Source: Granulosicoccus sp047634635 (GTDB lineage Bacteria > Pseudomonadota > Gammaproteobacteria > Granulosicoccales > Granulosicoccaceae). Taken from it: a stretch of 64,000 bases of DNA. The position numbers were made by a program, and so were the translations under genes. Positions 17,648-27,285 of this stretch are shown piece by piece. The notes below the pieces were generated by a model. It made no database searches. It was not told where the DNA came from and saw nothing but the letters and a program-made list of their open reading frames with translations. Where the stretch lies: NCBI GenBank assembly GCA_047634635.1, contig JBLIIE010000008.1, positions 3,939-67,938 of the forward strand. Direction: 5' to 3'. Every line of letters starts with the position of its first letter. Position 1 is the stretch's first letter.

Positions 17648-19500
17648 TGCACGGTCGCCAAGAAGCACCTCATAGTAATCGCCGAGATTTTGATAATTTA
17701 AAAAAACTTTCGACCTATCTTTGGGAGTACCGGGGTAGGGTATTACTGGCACTAGCCTGTTTAATGGTAAGTAAGCTTGCTATCGTTGCAGTGCCTTTTC
17801 TACTTAAAAAAATCATTAATACGCTGGATCAAGACAGCAGCACTAACCTTGAAATCGCAGCTGGTGGTTCTAATGATGTATTGCTGGTCGCCTTGGGGCT
17901 GGTGGCAGCCTACGGCTTACTTCGCTTATGCAGTAGTTTTTTCAAAGAATTGCGGGATGCCTTGTTTGCAAGGGTTCGATATCGCGCCATGCATCAATTG
18001 TCCACGCGCGTACTCACGCATTTGCATGATCTATCTCTGTCTTTTCATCTCGAACGCAGTACTGGCAGTATTTCCAAAGATCTGTCTCGTGGCACCAATA
18101 GTTTAAGTTCAATTGTTAATCTGCTGGTTTTCAATATCGTCCCCACAGCCGCAGAATTCTTGTTGGTAGCTGTCATATTGCTGAGTAGCTATGGGGTGCA
18201 ATACACTTTCGTTGTGTTTATCACAGTGGCCGTCTACATTGGTTTTACCCTGTTTTTTTCGGGCTGGCGTATGCAGTTCAGGCATGAGATGAACCGGTTA
18301 GATTCCTTGTCCAATGGTCGTGCTGTAGATAGTTTGCTGAACTACGAGACTGTGAAATATTTCAACAACGAGCAGCGTGAAATAAGCGCCTATAACGAGC
18401 ATATGGAAGGTTGGGCAGACGCGGGAGTTCGAAGTCAGGTCACCATGTCCACACTCAATTTTGGACAAGCTGCCATTGTGTCTGTGGGTGTAGCGATAAT
18501 AATGATGTTGGCAACACGTGATGTTTCCAACGGCACCATTACGCTAGGTGACATAGTGCTTATTAACGCACTTATGCTGCAGTTGTTCGTGCCACTGAGT
18601 GTATTGGGTGTCGTCTATCGTGGGCTGCAATATGCGTTAGCTGATATGGACCTGGTGCTGAAACTTCTGGAGAAGGTGCCTGAAATTCGTGATAAGCCAG
18701 ATGCCGTTGAGTTGAAGGTCAAGAATGCGCGCATTGAATTTCGAGATGTGGAGTTTTCCTATTTGCCGGAACGTCCCATTCTCCGAGGTGTCAGCTTTAC
18801 TGTTGAACCCGGTACCAAAGTGGCGGTGGTAGGACCTTCCGGTGCTGGAAAATCTACCCTGTCGCGCCTGCTGTTTCGCTTCTATGATGTGAATAAGGGG
18901 CAGGTGCTAATTGACGGGGTGGATGTGCGGGATTGCACCCAATCAAGCTTAAGGCATACCTTGGGAGTGGTGCCTCAAGACACTGTCATGTTCAATGACA
19001 GCATTCGCTATAACCTGGCGTATGCCCACCCTGAAGCGGATGATGACGTCATCGCAGATGCTGCCAGGCGGGCTAATCTAGAGGGCTTCATCGCAGAGCT
19101 TCCGCAAGGCTACGACACGGTTGTCGGTGAGCGTGGACTAAAACTCTCGGGTGGAGAAAAACAGCGTATGGCGATTGCCCGGGTTGTTGTGAAAAATCCG
19201 CCTATTATTATTTTTGATGAAGCCACATCCAGTCTCGATACGCGAAGCGAGCAGGCCATACTTGAAGGTATGAATGCGGTGGCCGAAAGGGCTACATCCC
19301 TGGTTATCGCTCATCGCTTATCCACTGTTGTGGATGCTGATCAAATTCTGGTGCTTGATGCTGGACGAGTTGTGCAACAAGGCACACACGAGAGTCTATT
19401 AGCTAGCGGCGGTCTATACGCTGATCTCTGGCATATGCAGCTAGGGGCTGAAGATCCCGAGGAGTCTCCGGATTTAAAAAAGGATGAATCGAAAGGCTAG
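17647..19500 (+). CDS. Atm1/HMT-type ABC exporter (fused permease-ATPase)
   Basis: 617 residues, the size of a half-transporter that works as a homodimer in the inner membrane. The N-terminal half has about six membrane spans (first around LLALACLMVSKLAIVAVPFLL). The ATPase has Walker A GPSGAGKST (residues 396-404), the signature LSGGEKQRMAIARV, Walker B IIIFDEATSSLD and the H-loop AHRLST. LNYETVKYFNNEQRE matches the Atm1/HMT1 branch, which exports glutathione-linked sulfur or metal compounds. Translationally linked to dusA by a 1-nt overlap, with no obvious functional connection. Confidence 0.9.
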   Translation: MHGRQEAPHSNRRDFDNLKKLSTYLWEYRGRVLLALACLMVSKLAIVAVPFLLKKIINTLDQDSSTNLEIAAGGSNDVLLVALGLVAAYGLLRLCSSFFKELRDALFARVRYRAMHQLSTRVLTHLHDLSLSFHLERSTGSISKDLSRGTNSLSSIVNLLVFNIVPTAAEFLLVAVILLSSYGVQYTFVVFITVAVYIGFTLFFSGWRMQFRHEMNRLDSLSNGRAVDSLLNYETVKYFNNEQREISAYNEHMEGWADAGVRSQVTMSTLNFGQAAIVSVGVAIIMMLATRDVSNGTITLGDIVLINALMLQLFVPLSVLGVVYRGLQYALADMDLVLKLLEKVPEIRDKPDAVELKVKNARIEFRDVEFSYLPERPILRGVSFTVEPGTKVAVVGPSGAGKSTLSRLLFRFYDVNKGQVLIDGVDVRDCTQSSLRHTLGVVPQDTVMFNDSIRYNLAYAHPEADDDVIADAARRANLEGFIAELPQGYDTVVGERGLKLSGGEKQRMAIARVVVKNPPIIIFDEATSSLDTRSEQAILEGMNAVAERATSLVIAHRLSTVVDADQILVLDAGRVVQQGTHESLLASGGLYADLWHMQLGAEDPEESPDLKKDESKG

Positions 19501-19553
19501 CGTTTGCTCAGGGCGAGTGCTGAATTCTCACGCTCACCCGAGGTATTGAATGG

Positions 19554-20105
19554 TCAGGTTCTAATCAGAGACAGAAATTCATTGCGTGTATTGATATCGG
19601 AGCGGAAGGCGCCGAGCATAGCCGAGGTTGTCATGGAAGAGTTCTGTTTTTGAACGCCTCGCATCATCATGCACATGTGTTGAGACTCCACAATTACACC
19701 CACACCGAAGCCATCGGTCACGGTGAGTACAGCATCTGCGATTTGCTTTGTCAGAGACTCCTGAATTTGCAGGCGCCGTGCATACATATCGACAATTCGC
19801 GCAACTTTTGACAAGCCGATAACTTTGCCTTTGGGTAGATAGGCCACATGGCACTTACCGATAAATGGCAGAAGATGATGCTCACACAGAGAATACATCT
19901 CTATATTCTTGACGATAACCATTTCTTCGCAGTCAGATTCGAACACGGCGCCATTGAGTACTTCTTCCAGGGTTTGCTGATACCCCTGTGTTAAAAATTG
20001 CATGGCCTTGGCGGCTCTTGCTGGGGTGTCTGCAAGGCCGTCACGGTTAACGTCTTCCCCAATTGATTCAAGAATCGAAGAATAGGCAGATTTGATTGAA
20101 TCCAT
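19554..20105 (-). CDS. folE: GTP cyclohydrolase I
   Basis: 183 residues. FolE converts GTP to dihydroneopterin triphosphate, the entry step to folate. The zinc ligands Cys74, His77 (SLCEHHLLPF) and Cys145 (SQHMCMMMRGV) are all present, so this is the classical zinc-dependent FolE. GKCHVAYLPKGKVIGLSK and ARRLQIQESLT are family blocks. It is convergent with the ABC exporter and divergent from fadE. Confidence 0.97.
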   Translation of the reverse strand: MDSIKSAYSSILESIGEDVNRDGLADTPARAAKAMQFLTQGYQQTLEEVLNGAVFESDCEEMVIVKNIEMYSLCEHHLLPFIGKCHVAYLPKGKVIGLSKVARIVDMYARRLQIQESLTKQIADAVLTVTDGFGVGVIVESQHMCMMMRGVQKQNSSMTTSAMLGAFRSDINTRNEFLSLIRT

Positions 20106-20452
20106 AATGTTCTTTCGTACGCTTCAGCGCCCTGAAGGATTTGAAATAAAAGAGAGGTTCGTTAGACTATAGCGGATTATAGCCTTAGATTCTGTGGGTG
20201 GTCTCGGGCTTTCGCAGGCGCTGCCTGACAGGCGCTATTATCCCTAAAAAAGAAATAGAACGCAGTATCAGACGAATCGATACAGCGATTTACACTGGTT
20301 AATCGAGGTTTTCGAGTAACTTTACGGTATTTGTCCCGTCATATTAACGATCCGCCAAGTTACACGGCATGTCCGGTGCTTTACTGATTGGCTTGTGTAC
20401 CCGTATAAGAAATGAACCACTTTAGTATCTATCCCCCTAGCGAGGTCCTTTG
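20106..20452 (+). other. Divergent intergenic region folE/fadE
   Basis: A 347-nt stretch with no convincing ORF. It must hold the promoters of folE (leftward) and fadE (rightward). A direct repeat AGGCGCT occurs twice around 20217-20237. GAGGT (20442-20446) is a plausible fadE ribosome-binding site. I cannot assign a specific operator. Confidence 0.5.
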
Positions 20453-22888
20453 ATGGGCATATTGTTTTGGTTAGCCGTCGTCGGTTTAACTCTGTTTGTT
20501 GTTTCCCGCTACCGCTTGAGTTTGCCTGTAGCAACTTTTGCTGTTGCTGTGCTGCTGATGCTGTCCGGGATGCTAGGCATGTTGTCAGGTTTTGCAGGTA
20601 CTGTGCTAGTGCTTTTGTCTCTGGCAATTTCGTTACTCTTCAATATTCGCCCGCTTCGGCATCGGTTCGTCAGCTTACCGGTATTGAAATATGTTCGCGC
20701 TGTGTTACCACCAATGTCCGACACAGAACGAGATGCCATCGATGCCGGTACTGTCTGGTGGGAAGCAGAGCTTTTCCGGGGTGCTCCTAATTGGTCCATT
20801 TTGTCTAACTACCCTGAAGCTACGTTGACCGATGAGGAGCAGGCTTTCATGGATGGCCCAGTGGAAACTCTGTGCTCCATGATGGACGATTGGGAAATTA
20901 CGTACGAGCTGAATGATCTTCCACCGCAGGTTTGGCAATACATCAAGGATCATCGATTTCTGGGGATGGTTATATCCAAAGAATTTGGTGGGTTGGGTTT
21001 TTCCGCTATGGCGCATTCTGAAGTGGTCACCAAACTGGCTACGCGCAGCGTTACTGGTGCGGTAAGTGTGATGGTACCTAATTCTTTGGGCCCTGCAGAA
21101 CTATTGCAGCACTATGGATCAGACAAGCAACGCGAATACTATCTGCCACGTCTGGCTGTCGGTCAGGAAATTCCTTGCTTCGCGCTAACTGGGCCTTCTG
21201 CAGGCTCTGATGCGGGCGCAATGCCTGACTATGGCATTGTCTGTCATGGTGACTTTGAAGGTAAGCAAGTGCTCGGGATGCGGGTGACGTGGGAGAAACG
21301 CTACATAACGCTTGGCCCTATTGCCACGCTCCTTGGCCTGGCATTTAAAGCCTATGACCCTGAGCATTTGATGGGTGAGCAGGAAGATCTTGGTATTACC
21401 TGCGCAATGATACCTACAGATACGGCGGGAGTGAATATTGGTCGCCGCCACTTTCCACTGAATCAGGCCTTTATGAACGGGCCTAATAGCGGTGATGATG
21501 TTTTCATTCCAATGGAGTGGGTCATAGGTGGGCAAGACATGGTTGGGCAGGGCTGGAGAATGCTCATGGAGTCATTGTCGGTGGGTCGTGGCATCTCCTT
21601 ACCATCGAACGGTGTGGCTTCAGGCAAGGCGGTATCTCGCTTCGTGGGAGCCTACTCACGCGTCCGCAAACAGTTTAATTTGCCCATCGGTAAGTTTGAG
21701 GGCATTGAAGAAGCTTTGGGCCGTATAGCTGGCCTAACGTACACGATGGATGCAGGCCGGCGATTAACCTGTGCGGCGTTGGATCAGGGGGAGAAGCCTT
21801 CGGTAGTGTCGGCCATCATGAAGTTCTATAACACCGAGAGTATGCGCACGGTGGTGAACGATGGCATGGATATTATTGGTGGTAAGGGTATCTGTATGGG
21901 GCCGGGTAACTTTCTGGGACGAGCTTATCAGGCCATTCCTGTGGGGATTACCGTCGAAGGCGCTAATATTCTTACGCGCAGTCTGATCATCTTCGGACAA
22001 GGTGCCATTCGATGCCATCCGTGGTTGATGGACGAGATCACCGCAGCATCGTTACCCAACAAGCAAGAAGCATTAGAGAGTTTTGATGAAGCGCTGATGG
22101 GGCATGTAGGGTATGCGATTCAAAACGGCGCGCGCTCCTTGTTCCATGGTCTGACAAAAGGCGCTTTCGCCAGCTCACCGATTGATGGTGAGAATGCCAA
22201 ATATTATCGACGTTTGTCTCGAATGAGTGCTGCGTATTCGTTTCTAGCGGATTTCGCCATGCTGTTTCTGGGTGGTGGTCTCAAACGTAAGGAGATGCTC
22301 TCAGGACGCTTTGCTGATGGTTTGATGCATATGTACATGGCATCAGCGGTCTTGAAACGCTTTGAGGACACTGGACGCCCGGCAGCAGATCAACCCTTAC
22401 TGGAATGGTCCGTACGTCATGCCTTGTTCGAAACTCAGGTAGCGCTTGATCAGATTTTACGTAATTTTCCAAACACGCCAATCGGACTGATCTTGCGTGG
22501 AATCGTCTTTCCTCTGGGGCGACGCTATCGAACGCCTAATGACAACTTGACCCAGGCGTGTGCGCGCATATTGTTAAGCGAGTCTGAAGCCCGCGACAGA
22601 CTGACAGCTGGGGTGTACCTGAGTGATGACCCTACAGATGTAACAGGTTGTTTAGAATTTGCATTGAAGGCAGTGGTTGCAGCTGATGAGGCTGAACGGA
22701 AACTGAAGGCAACCAAGCGGGCTATGCCGTATGGTCTGGATTATCAGACTTGGTTGCAGCAACTCACGGCAGAAAATGTCCTAACATCTGACGAGGCAGC
22801 TTTGTTGCTTAACGCATCAATTGCAACTAAGCGCGTTGTGGATGTGGACGACTTTGCCAATGATATGAAGCAGGGTGCCACTGCGTAA
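20453..22888 (+). CDS. fadE: Acyl-CoA dehydrogenase, FadE type
   Basis: 811 residues from the ATG at 20453. This is the large gammaproteobacterial FadE form, which catalyses the first oxidation of beta-oxidation. The N-terminus has two or three hydrophobic segments (residues ~1-65), consistent with membrane association, followed by the flavoprotein fold. Visible are FALTGPSAGSDAGAMPDYG, a substrate/FAD-binding block, ERRNAQ-like mid regions, IIGGKGICMGPGNFLGRAYQ and VEGANILTRSLIIFGQGA. It converges with the fadL-lipase operon across a strong stem-loop, forming a fatty acid uptake and degradation locus. Confidence 0.93.
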   Translation: MGILFWLAVVGLTLFVVSRYRLSLPVATFAVAVLLMLSGMLGMLSGFAGTVLVLLSLAISLLFNIRPLRHRFVSLPVLKYVRAVLPPMSDTERDAIDAGTVWWEAELFRGAPNWSILSNYPEATLTDEEQAFMDGPVETLCSMMDDWEITYELNDLPPQVWQYIKDHRFLGMVISKEFGGLGFSAMAHSEVVTKLATRSVTGAVSVMVPNSLGPAELLQHYGSDKQREYYLPRLAVGQEIPCFALTGPSAGSDAGAMPDYGIVCHGDFEGKQVLGMRVTWEKRYITLGPIATLLGLAFKAYDPEHLMGEQEDLGITCAMIPTDTAGVNIGRRHFPLNQAFMNGPNSGDDVFIPMEWVIGGQDMVGQGWRMLMESLSVGRGISLPSNGVASGKAVSRFVGAYSRVRKQFNLPIGKFEGIEEALGRIAGLTYTMDAGRRLTCAALDQGEKPSVVSAIMKFYNTESMRTVVNDGMDIIGGKGICMGPGNFLGRAYQAIPVGITVEGANILTRSLIIFGQGAIRCHPWLMDEITAASLPNKQEALESFDEALMGHVGYAIQNGARSLFHGLTKGAFASSPIDGENAKYYRRLSRMSAAYSFLADFAMLFLGGGLKRKEMLSGRFADGLMHMYMASAVLKRFEDTGRPAADQPLLEWSVRHALFETQVALDQILRNFPNTPIGLILRGIVFPLGRRYRTPNDNLTQACARILLSESEARDRLTAGVYLSDDPTDVTGCLEFALKAVVAADEAERKLKATKRAMPYGLDYQTWLQQLTAENVLTSDEAALLLNASIATKRVVDVDDFANDMKQGATA

Positions 22889-22928
22889 ACATTTAATAAT
22901 GTGGCAGCTTCATCAGTTAGAAGCCGAG

Positions 22929-22971
22929 CTGCTTTCATCCACACCCATTTATGTGGCGCGGATGAAAGCAG
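22929..22971. terminator. Bidirectional stem-loop terminator
   Basis: A perfect 12-bp inverted repeat: CTGCTTTCATCC (22929-22940) against GGATGAAAGCAG (22960-22971), with a 19-nt loop that can pair internally. It lies between the convergent fadE and chalcone isomerase-like genes and is followed by T/A-rich sequence on both sides, so it probably ends transcription from both. Confidence 0.75.
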
Positions 22972-23000
22972 TTGTATATTACTTAAACGACCGCCAAAGC

Positions 23001-23585
23001 CTACTGACCCAACATCGCTTTTTTCAACGATGCTTGAGCAGGCTTATCTGAAAGCCAGATACCGAACAGAGCTTGCTTGAAAGCAAGGCCTTCAATGACA
23101 GATACTGATTCGTCAGCATCCATCAGATGAGTTCCTACACCAGGCTCGTAGGCCAGTGTCATAGCTGTACCAGATTCGAATTTCTCAGGCAAAACACCGA
23201 GCAACTGATCGATGCCTGCCTGAATTGGTGCAAGATTACCGTCTGTGGACTTATCAAACCCGTCTATCAAAGCATCAACCATCTTCTCTCGAGTCAGAAG
23301 GTTAGATATCAGGTTCAGTCGAATCGCCATTGCCACATCACCCGCAACGATGTCCGCTGCACTGCTGCTAGCCTCAGCCGTATACAAACTGCCAACGTAC
23401 AGTTTGATAAACAGTTTTTTACGAATACCGGCGCCGTTAAGAGCGAGCGATTGCTCGCCCACCATCATGGTGTCATCGAGCGTCACACCTGCCACTTTGG
23501 TGGCATGTGCTGACCCGGCAATCATCAGCACACTAAATACCAGTGCGCTGATCGCAACAAACTTATTCATGCTTATTGAATGCAT
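23001..23585 (-). CDS. Exported chalcone isomerase-like protein
   Basis: 194 residues with an N-terminal signal peptide ending in GSAHA. The mature part (TKVAGVTLDDTMMVGEQSLALNGAGIRKKLFIKLYVGSLY...) shows the layout of the bacterial chalcone isomerase-like fold, including KLYVGSLYT and the late GLAFKQALFGIWLSDKP block. Bacterial members are not flavonoid enzymes; a lipid-binding role is often assumed, with function unproven. It follows the surface lipase by 5 nt and sits in the fadL operon, which fits a periplasmic fatty acid handler (inference). Confidence 0.82.
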   Translation of the reverse strand: MHSISMNKFVAISALVFSVLMIAGSAHATKVAGVTLDDTMMVGEQSLALNGAGIRKKLFIKLYVGSLYTAEASSSAADIVAGDVAMAIRLNLISNLLTREKMVDALIDGFDKSTDGNLAPIQAGIDQLLGVLPEKFESGTAMTLAYEPGVGTHLMDADESVSVIEGLAFKQALFGIWLSDKPAQASLKKAMLGQ

Positions 23586-23590
23586 ATGGC

Positions 23591-25645
23591 TTACTCAACT
23601 GCCTGAATAACGGTAGCGTCAGTGATAGGTAGTTGTGTTCCTGCTGTGGCTGCAAACGATGCCGTCTGCATTTGCATCTCGATAAATGCCTCTAAGTTTG
23701 CAGCAGGGCTCAGAATAGAGCCATGATCACCAGCAGAGAATTTGACTAATGCGCCGCCAGCTGCTGATGCATCGATTTGCGTCAATCCGAGCAAACGCGC
23801 TAGGGGATCAGTTCCGGAAAGTGGGGCTGTTGCCACATTGTTCGGAACAACCGTGTCACCGATGACTTCTATCATGTGAATGGGGATGCTGCCGGAAGCT
23901 GCCAACGTAGACGCATGATTAATCGGATCACCTGAATCAACAAGCGTCTGAGCCGCTAGCAGAAAGCTGTTGTAGTCAGCCGAACCCGTCGCGATACCAA
24001 CAGCGGCTAGATTGCTATTAATTCTCGGACCAAAACTTTCAGAGTTCACCAGCAACCGAGCGACACCACCACCCGGCATTGCCAGTGTGGCCGCTCGATA
24101 GCTGGTTTCGAAAGAGAGCATGGTTCCGCCGACAATTCCGCCCAGAGAGTGACCAATAAATGTCATGTTGCTGGCATCGAGCTGAACGTCTGCAACTTGC
24201 GCTGATCCGACACTGGCTGCAAGTACAAACAAGTCAGCAACCGCTTGGCGCAGGTTGTCACGCAAGTTTGCAAGGTTCTGCAAGTTGATGAAGTGCGTTC
24301 CTGAGGCATCGACTTTCCCATCTGGACCTAAGGTCGGAGCTCCATCGACTGCTGTCTCACCTTCGGCTAGAGGGTTTACTGCGATATCGATGTTGAAGGT
24401 ACGTTCGCGTTCAGCAAACGGTGTGTTGTCCGCATGGAACGGATTGGACACATCGGTTATGCCATGCATAGGCATGTCGATTGCGATCACGACTCGACCC
24501 ACATCTGCCATGGCATCAGCTATTGCAAGCATCTGTGAACGGTTGCCGTTTATGCCGTGCTGAAATAGGGTAACCGGCCAACCGTTAGCAGGCATGTTGC
24601 CGCCAGTGGCTGACGCAGCATTGGGTACTGACATGATGACCGGAATGGTTTCAGTCGTTGTCGCAACGGGTGCGTACTCAGGCGCGCCTGACCCACCCAC
24701 TGCACCGACTACCAAATCGGAAGCATTTTTCCAGAAACCGTTCAGCGCCGGTACAGGGTTAAGGTCTTCCCCAACAGATGTCAAGTAGTACGGAACTGCT
24801 AATGCACCTACATAGATGTTAGCTTTTCCCTGTGCGCCGATTGCAGCGGTAGTCGTAGTCGAATCGCCAAGAACCAGAGCGCTGGGGGCACTTTGATCTT
24901 TTGTTGCTTGTAATACTTCGCGAATAGACTGAGTTTTGAAAACCCAACTTAGCGCAACGGTTGCAGGGTCGACTCCAGCGCCTTGGGCTGCAAGCAGTTG
25001 GCTTCCAGTTGCACCCCGAAGTTGTTCCAAAGAAGGGTTAGTTAGTTCGACATTACCCTTCAATAAATCGTATGTAAGGCTTGGTTGCAGCGGTCTGCCA
25101 TCGACATCAGTGATACCGCTGGTTAAAACTACCAAATAGTCTGTCTTCGGTTTTAATGGAACTGATGGAATCAATGCCAGTTGGCCATTACTCTCAACGG
25201 CCGCCATTAGTAATTTGCTCAACTCGGCAGTGACTGCCATTTCTTGATCTGTGTTGACGTTGACTTCGAAGATACGAATCGTTTCGCCGATAATTAGTGA
25301 CGCAGGGGCCAACGCCTCACTCACCGTTGTCACGATGGGTGCTGTGGTAGAGAATCCGTCAGATTGGTTTAACGCAACCTGAGGGTTCGACAATGATTGG
25401 TCAGCGGTGGCTGCAACGGGGATATTCAGTGTGCCGTCAACAGAGCCGGTAAAAAATAGACTGTTAGGAAACGGAAGCACTGGAGCAGACGGATCTGGAC
25501 TAAACAGAGCCTGAGGAGGGCTTGCAGCGGCAACCTGCGCTACTCTGTCAGCTTCGCTAGCAGCAAAATCGTAGTTTGAATCGCTGCTGCATGCAGCCAA
25601 TGTACCGACGAGCGGTGCTACAACTAATAGGTGATGGAGTTTCAT
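23591..25645 (-). CDS. Surface lipoprotein lipase, VolA/Pla-1 type
   Basis: 684 residues from the ATG at 25645, preferred over the ATG two codons upstream because AGAGG is correctly spaced. The signal peptide ends in a lipobox LAAC, so it is a lipoprotein. The N-terminal ~250 residues (FSPDPSAPVLPFPNSLFFTGS, PLKPKTDYLVVLTSGITD) resemble the N-terminal domain of Vibrio/Aeromonas large lipases. The hydrolase part has the nucleophile Ser500 in FIGHSLGGIVGG and a late GDHGSIL His. In Vibrio, VolA is a lysophospholipase co-transcribed with fadL that feeds fatty acids to the channel. The same pairing is seen here, 12 nt downstream of the fadL-like gene. Confidence 0.85.
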   Translation of the reverse strand: MKLHHLLVVAPLVGTLAACSSDSNYDFAASEADRVAQVAAASPPQALFSPDPSAPVLPFPNSLFFTGSVDGTLNIPVAATADQSLSNPQVALNQSDGFSTTAPIVTTVSEALAPASLIIGETIRIFEVNVNTDQEMAVTAELSKLLMAAVESNGQLALIPSVPLKPKTDYLVVLTSGITDVDGRPLQPSLTYDLLKGNVELTNPSLEQLRGATGSQLLAAQGAGVDPATVALSWVFKTQSIREVLQATKDQSAPSALVLGDSTTTTAAIGAQGKANIYVGALAVPYYLTSVGEDLNPVPALNGFWKNASDLVVGAVGGSGAPEYAPVATTTETIPVIMSVPNAASATGGNMPANGWPVTLFQHGINGNRSQMLAIADAMADVGRVVIAIDMPMHGITDVSNPFHADNTPFAERERTFNIDIAVNPLAEGETAVDGAPTLGPDGKVDASGTHFINLQNLANLRDNLRQAVADLFVLAASVGSAQVADVQLDASNMTFIGHSLGGIVGGTMLSFETSYRAATLAMPGGGVARLLVNSESFGPRINSNLAAVGIATGSADYNSFLLAAQTLVDSGDPINHASTLAASGSIPIHMIEVIGDTVVPNNVATAPLSGTDPLARLLGLTQIDASAAGGALVKFSAGDHGSILSPAANLEAFIEMQMQTASFAATAGTQLPITDATVIQAVE

Positions 25646-25657
25646 GATCATAAGCCT

Positions 25658-27091
25658 CTAGTTGAACGCCCAGTTGACTTGTGCGCTAAGAATATCCACG
25701 CTTGGTTCGAATTCGCCGCGAATTTCCAACGCTGTGCCGAGTGATTCAGGGTTGATGTTGTCAATGGGTGTTTCATCGAGAAACAAGTGCGCGTAGCCAA
25801 CATCAAAGGAGAGGTTTTTGTTGACCTTGTAGCCTGCACCAAAAGAGAGCCATGTACGGTCGTTACCGGGAATTCGTGCGGTACGGCGCTGGGCACTTGG
25901 AATGGCTTCTTCATCAAACGCCATACCGGTGCGCAAGGTCAGTTTGTTGTTTAGTTTGTAGTTCACGCCTGCTGACAAGCGAATGACATCTTCCCAGGCC
26001 TGTACAGACAGAGTGTCTGGTTGAACCGGGTTGTCATAGGTAACGCGAAGCTCTTTAAAGCTACTCCAACCAGTCCATGTGAAATCGGCCAGAAGCTCAA
26101 CCTTGTTATTAATTTCCCAGGCGCCAGATATTGAGAAAGTGGCAGGTAGGTCAATCTCCGCTTTAGCACCAACATCATTGAATATGCCTTGTGTCAGACC
26201 TTGGCCGGGAGCCACTGTGTTGCTGTCAAGAACCGCTTGCAAAGCTGCGTTGACATCAAAATCTACGTCTCCATCAAGTTCATGACTTGTGGAATGACGA
26301 TAGGAAACGCCAATTTTCACACCTTTTTTAGGTGTAAACAGCGCCCCCATGTTGAAACCAAACGTGCTGGAGTCACCGGTTATCGAGCCATAACCGTCAT
26401 TGGCTTGCACTCCAGGCGTCAGACCAACATTCACACAATCTGCAGCGGTAAAGCTGGTCAATGCGCTGGCAGCAAGTCCCAGACAAGTGGCACCGGAGTC
26501 AACAGCACTTTCCAATTCTGCAGACAATCGCTGCAAGCTGACACCAAAGCCCAAGCTGACCTTGTCAGAAACCTTGTAGGACACAGCCGGGTTAATATCA
26601 ATGACGCTAACGCCACTTTTTACGGTGCTGTAGCGGCCTTTCCAGTCGCGGTCATATTCGGTTGATGATCCATAGGGTGCCCCGATGCTCAGGCCGTAAC
26701 TCCACTGATCACTGATGGGCGCAACATAATAGAAGTTAGGCAGAACGGAGGTCGCACCTGGGTTGGCCGTGTCAGGACCAGAAGATGGGCTGCGTCCCAA
26801 AGCAGCACCCAGAGTCGTACCTTGATCAGTCCAGTTGGTGTCTGTTGTGAGAATGTGCAGGGCGACAGATGTCTGCCGCCCGTCGATTTGTGACATGCCA
26901 GCCGGATTAAACCAGACTGTGGATGTGTCGGCGCTGACTGCAGCAGCACCAGCGTAAGCATTGCCTAAGCCTGATGCGCCGTGCTCAATTAACGAAAAGC
27001 CTCCGGCAGTCGCTATGCCGTTCAGCCCGATTAGGCTGACAACACCAGCTACCATGCCTATCTGACAGGCGCGTGTGGGGGTTCGAAACAT
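25658..27091 (-). CDS. fadL: FadL-type long-chain fatty acid outer membrane channel
   Basis: 477 residues from the ATG at 27091 (AGGAA upstream; the longer frame lacks a signal peptide at its start). After a signal peptide (CQIGMVAGVVSLIGLNGIATA) the mature protein begins GGFSLIEHGASGLGNAYAGAAA, the FadL N-terminal hatch signature, then TSTVWFNPAGMSQIDG. Alternating beta strands fill the rest and it ends in an aromatic-rich C-terminal strand with a final Phe (WAFN). It imports long-chain fatty acids across the outer membrane. First gene of the operon with the lipase and the chalcone isomerase-like protein. Confidence 0.93.
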   Translation of the reverse strand: MFRTPTRACQIGMVAGVVSLIGLNGIATAGGFSLIEHGASGLGNAYAGAAAVSADTSTVWFNPAGMSQIDGRQTSVALHILTTDTNWTDQGTTLGAALGRSPSSGPDTANPGATSVLPNFYYVAPISDQWSYGLSIGAPYGSSTEYDRDWKGRYSTVKSGVSVIDINPAVSYKVSDKVSLGFGVSLQRLSAELESAVDSGATCLGLAASALTSFTAADCVNVGLTPGVQANDGYGSITGDSSTFGFNMGALFTPKKGVKIGVSYRHSTSHELDGDVDFDVNAALQAVLDSNTVAPGQGLTQGIFNDVGAKAEIDLPATFSISGAWEINNKVELLADFTWTGWSSFKELRVTYDNPVQPDTLSVQAWEDVIRLSAGVNYKLNNKLTLRTGMAFDEEAIPSAQRRTARIPGNDRTWLSFGAGYKVNKNLSFDVGYAHLFLDETPIDNINPESLGTALEIRGEFEPSVDILSAQVNWAFN

Positions 27092-27285
27092 GACTATTCC
27101 TCGAAAGAGTGGTGGTGCGATCGGCTCTTGTGTGCGGCCGTTTAACCAAAAATGCATTAAATTTGGGTCCTTGCACTAAAATTATAAGCGTTCTGAGTAT
27201 TTAAAATGCAAGTAAAAATTAAGATCTTGGCAGGAAATTCTAATACCAGCGAGCGATATAGTGCGTAAGAAGTAGGGTGGATATT

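Noticed and set aside
26189..26665. 158-codon + strand ORF opposite fadL
   Set aside because: The FadL frame has a signal peptide, hatch motif and C-terminal Phe; the opposite frame is a shadow.
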